The notes under the pieces were generated by a model. The model was not told where the DNA came from. It did not search any database and saw nothing but the letters and a program-made list of their open reading frames with translations. Both the position numbers and the translations under genes were made by a program. DNA of 64,000 nt from Notolepis coatsorum (Eukaryota > Chordata > Actinopteri > Aulopiformes > Paralepididae): NCBI GenBank assembly GCA_963971535.1, contig OZ020585.1, forward strand, positions 24,016,736 to 24,080,735, given 5' to 3'. Positions 33,165 through 43,050 of this stretch are shown piece by piece (the first letter of the stretch is position 1; each line of letters starts with the position of its first letter).

Positions 33165-34987
33165 TGTAGCAGTCTGGAAAATATGGTATATTATTCAGAA
33201 CTGCTGACTGTGTTTATATCCCTTTTTGTACACAAAGACATTCTAACTAGTGTCATTGATTCACACGAACAATGACACAAAACTCCCCGTCCAAAGAGCA
33301 TGTGAATACGGATCATAAATGACAGTATTGATTCATATTTTACAGTGCGTCTCCCCTTGTGACTGGCAGGCGGGACCAGCAGGGGGCAGTAGCAGGCAGA
33401 GAGTGGCGGAGAGAGCTGAGAGATGATAAAGGGAGGAGCCGAGCGGAAGTCGCTCTCTTCGGCAGTGAACTTGACAACGAGAAGTCACGTCTAACGGGGG
33501 GGCTCTGGATAGCCCCGTTGCTGACTTTATGCCGGAGTGCCCCGTGGAACAGTGACGGGTGATAGGAAGTACTGGCTAGTGGATACGATATCCTAGCAGT
33601 ACCAGTGTTATGATATTATGAACATTAAGTGCAGAGTCAGGCACTAAGAGTCGAGTTATACCTAGTTACAGTGAGCGGTATAGGTAGCGTGCGGCTAAGG
33701 ATCACAGTAGCATTGCTCGTGTTATACCTAGTTACAGTGACGGTATAGTCTGCGTGCCAGAGACGTACGGGACATCCAAGCAGTCTGCCCGGGCGTCAAC
33801 AGCTGTCTGCACCGGAGAGCAGCAGCACACCTGCTCCAGGCTGCCTGCAGGACACGGGGAGTTCTTTACCACCAGCAGAGTTCGCCCAGCACCAGCTCAG
33901 CCAGCACTGCCTCTCTGCTATAGCTCCGCCTGCTAGCACCTGCGGCGCGAGTGTTCGACGCCATCTTGCCACCAGGACGGTGGTGGAGCGGCGCAGCCGC
34001 CATTTTGGTAGAGTAAACATTAGGGCTTCGGCGCCCAGGATCTATTGCACCTTACACAGTGTGGAGCGGCCTGCGGGTGAAGTTAACATTGCTAACTGCA
34101 GACCCCAAACATTACATTACATGCCGGCATTAGCATAGGGCTTTTGTTTTGGTAATTGTGGGCCCACACTTTGGTTTTATTTCCTTTTCTTTGAGCGTGA
34201 TACAATGTGTGTGTATTAATATTTTCCCATTCAATTAACCCTTCCCTGGGGGGGGAAGTTACAGACCTGGTGCATTATAATTAAAGCCTTTTGAGGTATT
34301 ATTCTGGCCGTATAATTAAAGCCTGTTGAGGTATTATACAGGGTGAAGACCCAGACGTGGGTGATGAGTCAAACACAGTGAAGTATATTATCCCGGATAG
34401 TAACCCAGAGGTGGGTGCATAATATACGTGTTTATGAGGTATTGAGTTGAACAGCAGGGGCTATAGTAGGACTTCAGCCCAATTGGCCAGTAGTATTAAA
34501 TAATTGTAACTGAACAGTACAATTAACATAAAGACTTGAATGGGGTTCTGTGTGCGTGTCCATTCCTGTGCCCTGCATTAACTCTTTTGGTGTGGGTAAC
34601 GTATATATATGGTTAACCCCTTCCTACCCAACTCTCCCCTTTTCATTGTCAGGTTTCTAGGGTCATTGAGGGAGGGTACTGCTTGCGGGGGGAACTCAGA
34701 GTATTTGATTACAATTCAGTCACGAGGTGTGGGAGGGTCTAAGGAGCGACTGGGAGGAGTGGGAGCGTGTTGGGGAGTACTGCTGACCGCCCTGCGATAG
34801 GGAAGGAAGACCAGAGTACCAGACCAGGTTGGTAAATCCCGGGCCCCATCCACTCACACTACCAGCCTCCAGTCGACGCCCCAGGCCCAAAGACGAGGGT
34901 GCAGCCAGACAGAGTTCTGCTGTGTCCAGCTACCTCCTGACTGCCAGCAACCGTTCCCACGAAGCAGGGATAATCCACCCTGCTACA
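33165..34987 (+). repeat. 5' LTR, 1823 bp
   Basis: TG...CA ends with 7-bp inverted termini (TGTAGCA/TGCTACA). Relative to the 3' LTR I see C33718 versus T38265, A34088 versus G38635, and a G run of 8 versus 9. Small open frames inside are repeated in both LTRs and are not genes. A TATATATA box is at about 34599. Confidence 0.93.
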
Positions 34988-35055
34988 TTTGGCGTCACGA
35001 ACAGGATCAACATCCTAACTTACTCCCTTGACCGAGACCCGTAGAGAGACCCACG

Positions 35056-37449
35056 ATGTCAAAGAAGGAGACCGCCACCGCGCAAGAGATGGCGGCGAAG
35101 TTTGAGCAACTGCAGGAGCAGTGTCAGACTCAGGCGGCACTGCTAAAGCAGCAAGCCGCAGCGATGAAGGAGTTGACTGACCAGGCCCTCCACACTCAGG
35201 TGGCCCTACAGGAGCTACGAGAGGGCCAGGCCGCCGCCACCTTGATACAGAAAGGGGAGACCCACGTCGCGCAGGAGAGGGAGGCAGAGTTAGAGCAGCT
35301 GCAGGAGCAGTGTGAGACTCAGGCGACACTACTGACGCAGCAAGCCGAAGCGATCAAGGAGTTGATCAACAAGGCACTCCTAGAGAAGCGCTACACTGAG
35401 GCGGCCCTAAAGGTGCAACGAGACGGCGAGGACGCCGCCGCCGAGGTAAAGAAAGAGGAGGCCGAACGCATGGAGAGCCTGACCGCACAGGTGGAGCTGT
35501 TGGCGAACAGAACCCACACACACGCGGGCCTCCTGGACCGACAGGCGCTGGTGCTGGAACAGACCCAGCACGAACAGCGGGAGCAGGCCGGACGCCGAGC
35601 TCCGCTTGCCTTGGCACCGGCCGGGATCCAACAGCTCCCTCCAGCGCCCCTCCCGGTGGTGTACGTCCAACGAGAGCGGAAGTGCAGCGAATTTGGAGGT
35701 GAACAAGAGATGGGGGAACTGCCTGTGGAGGACTGGATCCAGGCGATGAGGACCCACCTCCGGGCCAGTCGAGTGCCCGCGGAGGAACAAGCGGAGGTCG
35801 TACAGCTACACCTCAAAGGCGAGGCGAAGCAGACGGTACGCTTCCTGACGGGGGAAACCGCCCCCGACACGGAAGCCTTGTTCAAGATACTCCAAGAAAC
35901 CTATGGGGACAAGGTCCTGGTCAGCATTCGGCTGGGGGAGTTCTTCGATCGAAGACAGGCCGCCAGCGAGACCACACGCCAGTTCGCCTATGACCTGCAG
36001 GAGAGGGTCCGTCGCCTACGACGTCGGGCGCCTACGCTGGTCGGCGATGCCACCGCCCTGCTGCAGGAGCGGTTTGTGGTGGGCCTCAGAGACGAGGCCC
36101 TGAGGAGAGAAATGCGGAAGTACATGAGGGAGGACGGTACACGGCCGTTTCCTCAGGTACTGCAGGCGGCGATAGACTGGTCCGAAGAGGAGATGGTCCT
36201 GCCCCCCACAAGGGGTGCCGACAGGGGCATGATACGCGGCGTCGTCGTGAAAAGACACGAGCCACCTCTGGACATAGCCGTGCTACAGGAGTCCATCCGA
36301 CAGCTCTTCGCCGGCCAAGAGCGGTTGGGCGCGCGCATGGAACAGCTCTTCCAGGCGTTTCAACAGGAGCGAGACACACCCCAGAGAGGCTTCGCCGGAA
36401 GCCGACGGAGGAGAGACATGCCCTCTACCCCGCGCAGACTACCCCGCCGGAGTGAGGATGGGAGACTGATCTGCTACAACTGTCAACAGCCCGGTCATAT
36501 CGGCCGCGAGTGCCCCCGCGCGATGGAAGAATCACGCCGGGCGGAAGTACCGGGCGGTGAGGTCCCTCTCCCACCAGTACAGGACGCCACCCACACAGCA
36601 GCAGGCGGGTCGCCCGACCGGGCGACCGCCAGACCATGGTCTGGAGGGGGAGGTGTGGGGGTGTGCCGTAGAATTCGATACCACTGCGGCCGGCCAGACG
36701 AAAGCGCTGGCGCCCGGCTGCGCATCCCGATGCGGTCAGAACCGGAGTCTGTACCCAAGAGACAGAACAGGTCAAAAGGAGGTCAAGGGGGCGAGGACGG
36801 CCCGGACCAGGGGCCTCGTCGGCGCCGCTACCGCCGCAACTTCAACTACCGCTGCAGACGCTCGCCGGCCGGCGACCAGCCGGGCCCCGAGAGCGGCGAT
36901 GGAAACGTCAAGAGGACGTCAGTGTTCACGGTTCGTCCCGAAAGAGGGGGCCCCGAAAGGACCGTGCAGAGAGATCGGAGCAAGATCTGCCCCTTCCCGG
37001 CCTCCGACCCGGAAGAGCGGACGAGAGCTTCCCGAAGGAGCCCGATGAGAGCGCAGAGCTCATCCGAAGCAGACGTGGGGGGTGCCTTCGTTTACCCTCG
37101 TGAACCGCACCCTAGGGCGTGTAGCAGCAGCGCCGCTACAACAGCAGCTGAAGCAGCGCCGAACGAGGGAGGAGAGGTAGAGTTGGTCCCCTCAGGCGAG
37201 GGCGGCGAAGACGACGGAGACGGGGGCGAGGAGGGCGCTGTGAGCGGCCCCTCAGAGGCCTCGGAGGCCGAAGCCGTGGCCGAGGACCCGCCAACAGAGA
37301 CGGAGGAATCTGACACGGAGTTAGACTGGTGGGGGGTTAAGCAAACCCGGGCCCAGCTGAATGACAGAGGTGAGCCACTCGCTCGGTGTTTCCAAGACCA
37401 TGTGCGAAGGTGTGTGGGAACGAGACGAGTGGTGCACCTGTATGTCTAA
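35056..37449 (+). CDS. Gag-like polyprotein of the LTR element, with fused residual tail
   Basis: This is a 797-codon open frame on the element's sense strand, starting 69 bp after the 5' LTR; this is the first ATG after the putative primer-binding site. The N-terminal 130 residues are Gln/Glu/Ala-rich coiled coil, with a duplicated block (EQLQEQC..TQA.L..QQA) at about residues 16 and 78. Residues 220-385 match the style of a Ty3-type Gag capsid (LPVEDWIQAMRTHL, DWSEEEM). A CCHC zinc knuckle (CYNCQQPGHIGREC) lies at residues 473-486. After it the sequence is Arg-rich and then acidic (residues about 710-757). The tail is probably residual pol or linker DNA read in the Gag frame. Gag would bind RNA and form particles. 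Movement would need pol supplied by a relative. The sequence is GC-rich against AT-rich flanks. Confidence 0.8.
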   Translation: MSKKETATAQEMAAKFEQLQEQCQTQAALLKQQAAAMKELTDQALHTQVALQELREGQAAATLIQKGETHVAQEREAELEQLQEQCETQATLLTQQAEAIKELINKALLEKRYTEAALKVQRDGEDAAAEVKKEEAERMESLTAQVELLANRTHTHAGLLDRQALVLEQTQHEQREQAGRRAPLALAPAGIQQLPPAPLPVVYVQRERKCSEFGGEQEMGELPVEDWIQAMRTHLRASRVPAEEQAEVVQLHLKGEAKQTVRFLTGETAPDTEALFKILQETYGDKVLVSIRLGEFFDRRQAASETTRQFAYDLQERVRRLRRRAPTLVGDATALLQERFVVGLRDEALRREMRKYMREDGTRPFPQVLQAAIDWSEEEMVLPPTRGADRGMIRGVVVKRHEPPLDIAVLQESIRQLFAGQERLGARMEQLFQAFQQERDTPQRGFAGSRRRRDMPSTPRRLPRRSEDGRLICYNCQQPGHIGRECPRAMEESRRAEVPGGEVPLPPVQDATHTAAGGSPDRATARPWSGGGGVGVCRRIRYHCGRPDESAGARLRIPMRSEPESVPKRQNRSKGGQGGEDGPDQGPRRRRYRRNFNYRCRRSPAGDQPGPESGDGNVKRTSVFTVRPERGGPERTVQRDRSKICPFPASDPEERTRASRRSPMRAQSSSEADVGGAFVYPREPHPRACSSSAATTAAEAAPNEGGEVELVPSGEGGEDDGDGGEEGAVSGPSEASEAEAVAEDPPTETEESDTELDWWGVKQTRAQLNDRGEPLARCFQDHVRRCVGTRRVVHLYV

Positions 37450-37711
37450 GGGAATATGGCACAGAATCAGACGCAGGGGGGGTTGAACGAACCCGGCCCC
37501 AGAGGAGCACCAGAGGTCGGCTACCCGCTCGGTATCGCCAGGACTACGTGCTCAGGAGTGTGTCCAACTCCGGAGGGAGTGTGTAAAACTGTTGGCATAA
37601 TGCGTAATTGTCAACCGATGTGTGAAACTGTTGGTCTCAGGACCGTTGTCATACATGTGTGGTTTTGTTGTTAACTTGCAGAGGACTTAGCAAGTTCAAA
37701 GTGGGGGGAAA

Positions 37712-39535
37712 TGTAGCAGTCTGGAAAATATGGTATATTATTCAGAACTGCTGACTGTGTTTATATCCCTTTTTGTACACAAAGACATTCTAACTAGTGT
37801 CATTGATTCACACGAACAATGACACAAAACTCCCCGTCCAAAGAGCATGTGAATACGGATCATAAATGACAGTATTGATTCATATTTTACAGTGCGTCTC
37901 CCCTTGTGACTGGCAGGCGGGACCAGCAGGGGGCAGTAGCAGGCAGAGAGTGGCGGAGAGAGCTGAGAGATGATAAAGGGAGGAGCCGAGCGGAAGTCGC
38001 TCTCTTCGGCAGTGAACTTGACAACGAGAAGTCACGTCTAACGGGGGGGCTCTGGATAGCCCCGTTGCTGACTTTATGCCGGAGTGCCCCGTGGAACAGT
38101 GACGGGTGATAGGAAGTACTGGCTAGTGGATACGATATCCTAGCAGTACCAGTGTTATGATATTATGAACATTAAGTGCAGAGTCAGGCACTAAGAGTCG
38201 AGTTATACCTAGTTACAGTGAGCGGTATAGGTAGCGTGCGGCTAAGGATCACAGTAGCATTGCTTGTGTTATACCTAGTTACAGTGACGGTATAGTCTGC
38301 GTGCCAGAGACGTACGGGACATCCAAGCAGTCTGCCCGGGCGTCAACAGCTGTCTGCACCGGAGAGCAGCAGCACACCTGCTCCAGGCTGCCTGCAGGAC
38401 ACGGGGAGTTCTTTACCACCAGCAGAGTTCGCCCAGCACCAGCTCAGCCAGCACTGCCTCTCTGCTATAGCTCCGCCTGCTAGCACCTGCGGCGCGAGTG
38501 TTCGACGCCATCTTGCCACCAGGACGGTGGTGGAGCGGCGCAGCCGCCATTTTGGTAGAGTAAACATTAGGGCTTCGGCGCCCAGGATCTATTGCACCTT
38601 ACACAGTGTGGAGCGGCCTGCGGGTGAAGTTAACGTTGCTAACTGCAGACCCCAAACATTACATTACATGCCGGCATTAGCATAGGGCTTTTGTTTTGGT
38701 AATTGTGGGCCCACACTTTGGTTTTATTTCCTTTTCTTTGAGCGTGATACAATGTGTGTGTATTAATATTTTCCCATTCAATTAACCCTTCCCTGGGGGG
38801 GGGAAGTTACAGACCTGGTGCATTATAATTAAAGCCTTTTGAGGTATTATTCTGGCCGTATAATTAAAGCCTGTTGAGGTATTATACAGGGTGAAGACCC
38901 AGACGTGGGTGATGAGTCAAACACAGTGAAGTATATTATCCCGGATAGTAACCCAGAGGTGGGTGCATAATATACGTGTTTATGAGGTATTGAGTTGAAC
39001 AGCAGGGGCTATAGTAGGACTTCAGCCCAATTGGCCAGTAGTATTAAATAATTGTAACTGAACAGTACAATTAACATAAAGACTTGAATGGGGTTCTGTG
39101 TGCGTGTCCATTCCTGTGCCCTGCATTAACTCTTTTGGTGTGGGTAACGTATATATATGGTTAACCCCTTCCTACCCAACTCTCCCCTTTTCATTGTCAG
39201 GTTTCTAGGGTCATTGAGGGAGGGTACTGCTTGCGGGGGGAACTCAGAGTATTTGATTACAATTCAGTCACGAGGTGTGGGAGGGTCTAAGGAGCGACTG
39301 GGAGGAGTGGGAGCGTGTTGGGGAGTACTGCTGACCGCCCTGCGATAGGGAAGGAAGACCAGAGTACCAGACCAGGTTGGTAAATCCCGGGCCCCATCCA
39401 CTCACACTACCAGCCTCCAGTCGACGCCCCAGGCCCAAAGACGAGGGTGCAGCCAGACAGAGTTCTGCTGTGTCCAGCTACCTCCTGACTGCCAGCAACC
39501 GTTCCCACGAAGCAGGGATAATCCACCCTGCTACA
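37712..39535 (+). repeat. 3' LTR, 1824 bp
   Basis: Nearly identical to the 5' LTR (three differences seen). It is preceded by the polypurine tract at 37701-37711. Confidence 0.93.
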
Positions 39536-39539
39536 CATA

Positions 39540-39785
39540 TATACCTGTATGTATATTCCATACCTACTCTTATTAGTTAGGCTAGTATGGTTTACTACCC
39601 TATTGTATTCATACTTTGTGCCACCATATAATATATTGTACATACATTAACTTAGAATATTTACTTGTCATATATACTTCACATGTATGCACTTTAATGT
39701 CACTTTGCACTCTGGTTAGATGCCAACTTCATTTTGTTGTATTGTACTTGTGCTGTGCAATGACAATACAATTAATCTAATCTAA
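39540..39785 (+). mobile_element. LINE 3'-UTR-like sequence, right of the LTR element
   Basis: It contains GCACTTTAATGTCACTTTGC and ends near ATGACAATACAATTAATCTA. Such ends occur in fish LINE 3' UTRs. It is the target site of the LTR element. Confidence 0.5.
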
Positions 39786-40904
39786 GTGCAAGACATAACA
39801 GTCGTAGCTGCTAATTGGACACATTCCCAAAAAGCCTTCCCTCCGGAAACCTGTAAAGCGCTAGGGAAGGTGCCAATTTTTACATGACAGAGTAGTGATT
39901 GGTTGGGAACAGGCTAGGGATATGGGTATTGTTGTAATGACAGCGTCACAAGCAGACAGTGAAAAACCTGTATACGCACGGAGGCTTAAACATTCATAAA
40001 CGGTAGACATTACTGGAACGTATTGAATGATTGATCAGGCATTGGGAGTGCAGCTGTCGTCAGTTTGTGTGGGGAATGACTCTTAGATTATTTCCAAACC
40101 TATGCCCCAGCAGCGTTTTAATCTGCTTTTTGGCCACATTACAGATTTTGTTTCGTCTATGATAGAGATGGATTAAACATAGACTGTGTGCGAGAATTGC
40201 GTATGCGAGCATCAATACATTTAACATTATGGGCCAGTAGGAATCAGTCATTTACATTACCAGCAGGGCAAAAGCAACTCCTTCTCCCAGATGTATTTAT
40301 GCTAAATAATCTCTCCACTTAGATTCAGACAGGGAAAAATAGCACACTATATGCAGCCCAATGCAGTCCGGGTAGTTTGTTATTTTAGTGCATAGCATCT
40401 AGCCAGATGTTAATTGCTCAATCATGTCAAGTGATCTCAAGGGCAGAAGGGATCGACTTGTACAATGAGAACAGAACTGTGATTTTTCCCATACAGAATA
40501 TATAGACTATTATAAACTTGGTGTAAATGGAGCATGAGATGGCATTATATTTGCTGAATCGTTTGCCATCCCATTATTATGACATTAAACTAAAATGCCT
40601 ACGGTAAGTGTTTACGTGCCCGCCTGGTCTAGGGAAACCTGGACCCCCCCCCCCTCTTCCAACTCCCAAGGGATGGTGCTGAACAGCAAACAAAGTAGCA
40701 TTTTATTTTTGTATGCATCAGCTTTAAAGAGAGAGAAGTGCCCAACATAATAAACAAAAAGTACTGATTAACGCCAACTTCCCTAACAAAACCAAATGTC
40801 AAAAGACAAAACTCTAACCTAACTCCAAATACGAGAAACACAAGAAATATGGGTTATAAAAGAATAGAGCTTCTCATTCCTACACTATGCTTACTTTGAT
40901 CTCG
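39786..40904. other. Low-repeat interval, possible conserved non-coding sequence
   Basis: No transposon ends, coding domains or simple repeats over 1.1 kb, apart from a short C run near 40645. AT-rich stretches such as TTAATTGCTCAATCATGTCA are of the sort often found in conserved elements. Whether it is conserved cannot be judged here. Confidence 0.3.
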
Positions 40905-41160
40905 GGTGATAATGACCCCCCTCCCCCCCCTTTCATGCATTCATGATGAAACATAATACCTATACATTTGATTTGGAAATAGTAGCGTGTCCAGGCAAGA
41001 AACGCCAACACTTATAGTAGAATACACGTAGCGCCCTATAGCTTTTCAGGAATGATCCCGGATCACTTATATTCACCACGGGATAAGGCGCGAACATATG
41101 CATGAAATAATTATCTCTTTTTTGCATGTTCAACGGAAGAAAGTCACTGTCAAATGACCA
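40905..41160 (-). mobile_element. Fragment related to the piggyBac-like element at 52998
   Basis: The plus strand here matches, with divergence, the minus strand of about 53130-53395 (CCTTTCATGCATTCATGATG next to a C run, GGCAAGAAACGCCAAC). Neither end is visible. A G run (41161-41182) follows. Confidence 0.6.
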
Positions 41161-41248
41161 GGGGGGGGGGGGGGGGGGGGGGTACACTGCAGTACACTAC
41201 ATTATTGAACTCATTGAGTGGATTTGTACGCACGGTACACTGTATAGC

Positions 41249-41404
41249 TGAGTGTGAGTGTGAGTGTGAGTGTGAGTGTGAGTGTGAGTGTGAGTGTGAG
41301 TGTGAGTGTGAGTGTGAGTGTGAGTGTGAGTGTGAGTGAGTGTGAGAGTGAGAGTGAGAGAGAGAGAGAGAGTGAGAGTGTGTGAGAGAGAGAGAGAGAG
41401 AGAG
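41249..41404. repeat. (GAGTGT)n then (GA)n microsatellite
   Basis: GAGTGT hexamers run to about 41335, then GAGAGT/GA repeats to 41404. Confidence 0.95.
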
Positions 41405-41825
41405 ACCAATCATTATCAAATCAACTTTCTAATGGATATTGACCTATATTACATTTCATTAATGTGCACAGGTTTTGATTCATAAATAGTTGCCAAATGG
41501 ATTTTAATTAAAAGCACACTATTTTTGGCAGATTCAGACAAGTAAAAAGAATGATATGGTATATTTTCATAACGGAATAGTTCTTTCTCTAGAATACAGA
41601 CAGAGCGTTGAGTTTATAGTGAATTCCCATAGGCATGCCCGGTGCTGCTGGGACATGCTGGGATTTAGTTTTGTGTTGTCATGTATTTATGTTATCTGTT
41701 GTGTGTGTGTGGGTGTGTGCTTGAATGTATGTTGCTCTCCTGCTCCCTGCCCTTTATCCACTGTCCCTCCTTGCACAAGATTGTATATCCCGTTTTTTCA
41801 TTTATTTTTTCCTTTAATTCAACTC
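41405..41825. other. Unassigned AT-rich sequence
   Basis: No repeat ends or coding domains. A short TG run near 41702. Confidence 0.35.
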
Positions 41826-43050
41826 TGGTATGATGAATACTTCTAAAGGTTTAAATGTTATCCACCTGAATATAAGGAGTCTGTACCCCAAAATTGATCT
41901 ACTGAGAGCTTGGCTTGTCTACAATAATGACAGTGTAATTACTGTGTCTGAGACATGGTTGCATAGTGCAATCTCTGACAATGAGGTTGGACTTGACAAC
42001 TATGTTCTGTACAGACCTGATAGGGGTTCTAGAGGTGGAGGAGTGGCTACATGTGTCAAATCAAACCTGACATCTGAGCTCCTCAGGCCAAGGGTAAACC
42101 CTATACACTTTGAGTGTATTTTCATTAAAAAAAAATTTCATGAAAATAAACAGTTGACCATAGGAAATATTTATAGACCTCCTGATTCCCCCTCTGAATC
42201 TACAAATGATACTGTATATTATCCACCATTAACTCTTTAGATCGTCCAAATGAAATTATTATCTTGGGTGACTTTAACATCAACTGGTAGTGGCTAGATC
42301 GATCATCTAGTAATGTTTGAAACCTATTTGGCAGTATCAACTTAACTCAACTCATAAGTGAGCCTACTAGAGTTGATACTAGATCCAAGTCCCAGCTAGA
42401 TTGGATTCTCGTCTCACATACAGATATAATCTCAAACTCAAAATAGTTTCAGCGACCATTCTATCATCTTCTGCATTTGGAAGATAAAGCTACTGTACCA
42501 TATGTCTACCATCAAAATTGGTAGTGAACTTATAAATCTGTTTAAACAAAGAGATAAGGCTTGGGAAATGCATCGCCTGACAAAGGATTCTGCCGACTTC
42601 AATGCATATAAACAAATACGGAACTTATGTACAACTAAAACAAAAAATGCTAAATCCAACTATTTCAAAGATTGTTTAAGCAATGATTTTAGCAATCCAA
42701 AACAGTTTTGGAAGATAATCAACAGTAGAACTATAAGAAGTCATCTATAAGTCCCACTCATATTAGAATTAATAATGAAGTTGTCAATGATCTCTCATCA
42801 ATTGCACTTGCCTTTAATCAGCACTTTAATTCTGTTTGCAGACAAAAATTGAATGACTCCTCCTACTCTGATGTGCCTCTTAATAACACCAGATGCAACA
42901 GCTCTTTTTCCTTTAGAAGTATTCGTCCGCTTGATGTTCAGAAGGTCATTGATGAATTAAGATTGGGTACTAGCTGTGGTTCAGATGGTATGGAGATCAA
43001 GACTGTCGTATATTTATTTAACCCTTCCACCCCATTTGCAGCATATTATT
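41826..43050 (+). pseudogene. Degenerate LINE: endonuclease and linker
   Basis: The first frame (41830-42240) starts with an APE-type endonuclease: NVIHLNIRSLYPKIDLL, a SETWL motif, YVLYRPDRGSRGGGVA and IGNIYRPP. A second frame near 42260 gives ILGDFNINW, and near 42455 a SDHS-like block follows, as in endonuclease active sites. Linker fragments follow at 42502-42750 (FKDCLSNDFSNPKQFWK) and 42849-43000 (a SCGSDG block just before RT). Several stops and shifts break it. It ends where the next LINE starts, so its RT is lost or displaced. Confidence 0.75.

Larger units (their letters stand above)
33161..39539 (+). mobile_element. Young non-autonomous LTR retrotransposon (Gag only)
   Basis: LTRs are 33165-34987 and 37712-39535 (TGTAGCAG ... 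CTGCTACA). They are flanked by a 4-bp duplication CATA (33161-33164 and 39536-39539). A primer-binding-site candidate (TGGCGTCACGAACAGGATC, 34990-) follows the 5' LTR. A polypurine tract (GTGGGGGGAAA, 37701-37711) precedes the 3' LTR. The 2.7-kb interior encodes a Gag-like protein and has no protease, RT, RNase H or integrase. A short frame near 37490-37560 (RSTRGRLPARYRQDYVLR) resembles the tail of gypsy pol, suggesting an internal deletion of pol. By eye the LTRs differ at three positions. Confidence 0.9.

Noticed and set aside
33359-33562. Small proteins repeated at 33359 and 37906 (and other matched pairs)
   Set aside because: They are copies of the same LTR sequence, with no domain; LTR non-coding DNA.
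35366-36775. Several minus-strand frames over the Gag gene
   Set aside because: They are shadow frames in GC-rich sequence opposite a well-supported Gag-like coding region.
41154-41339. Cys-Glu repeat frame
   Set aside because: Product of a GAGTGT microsatellite.
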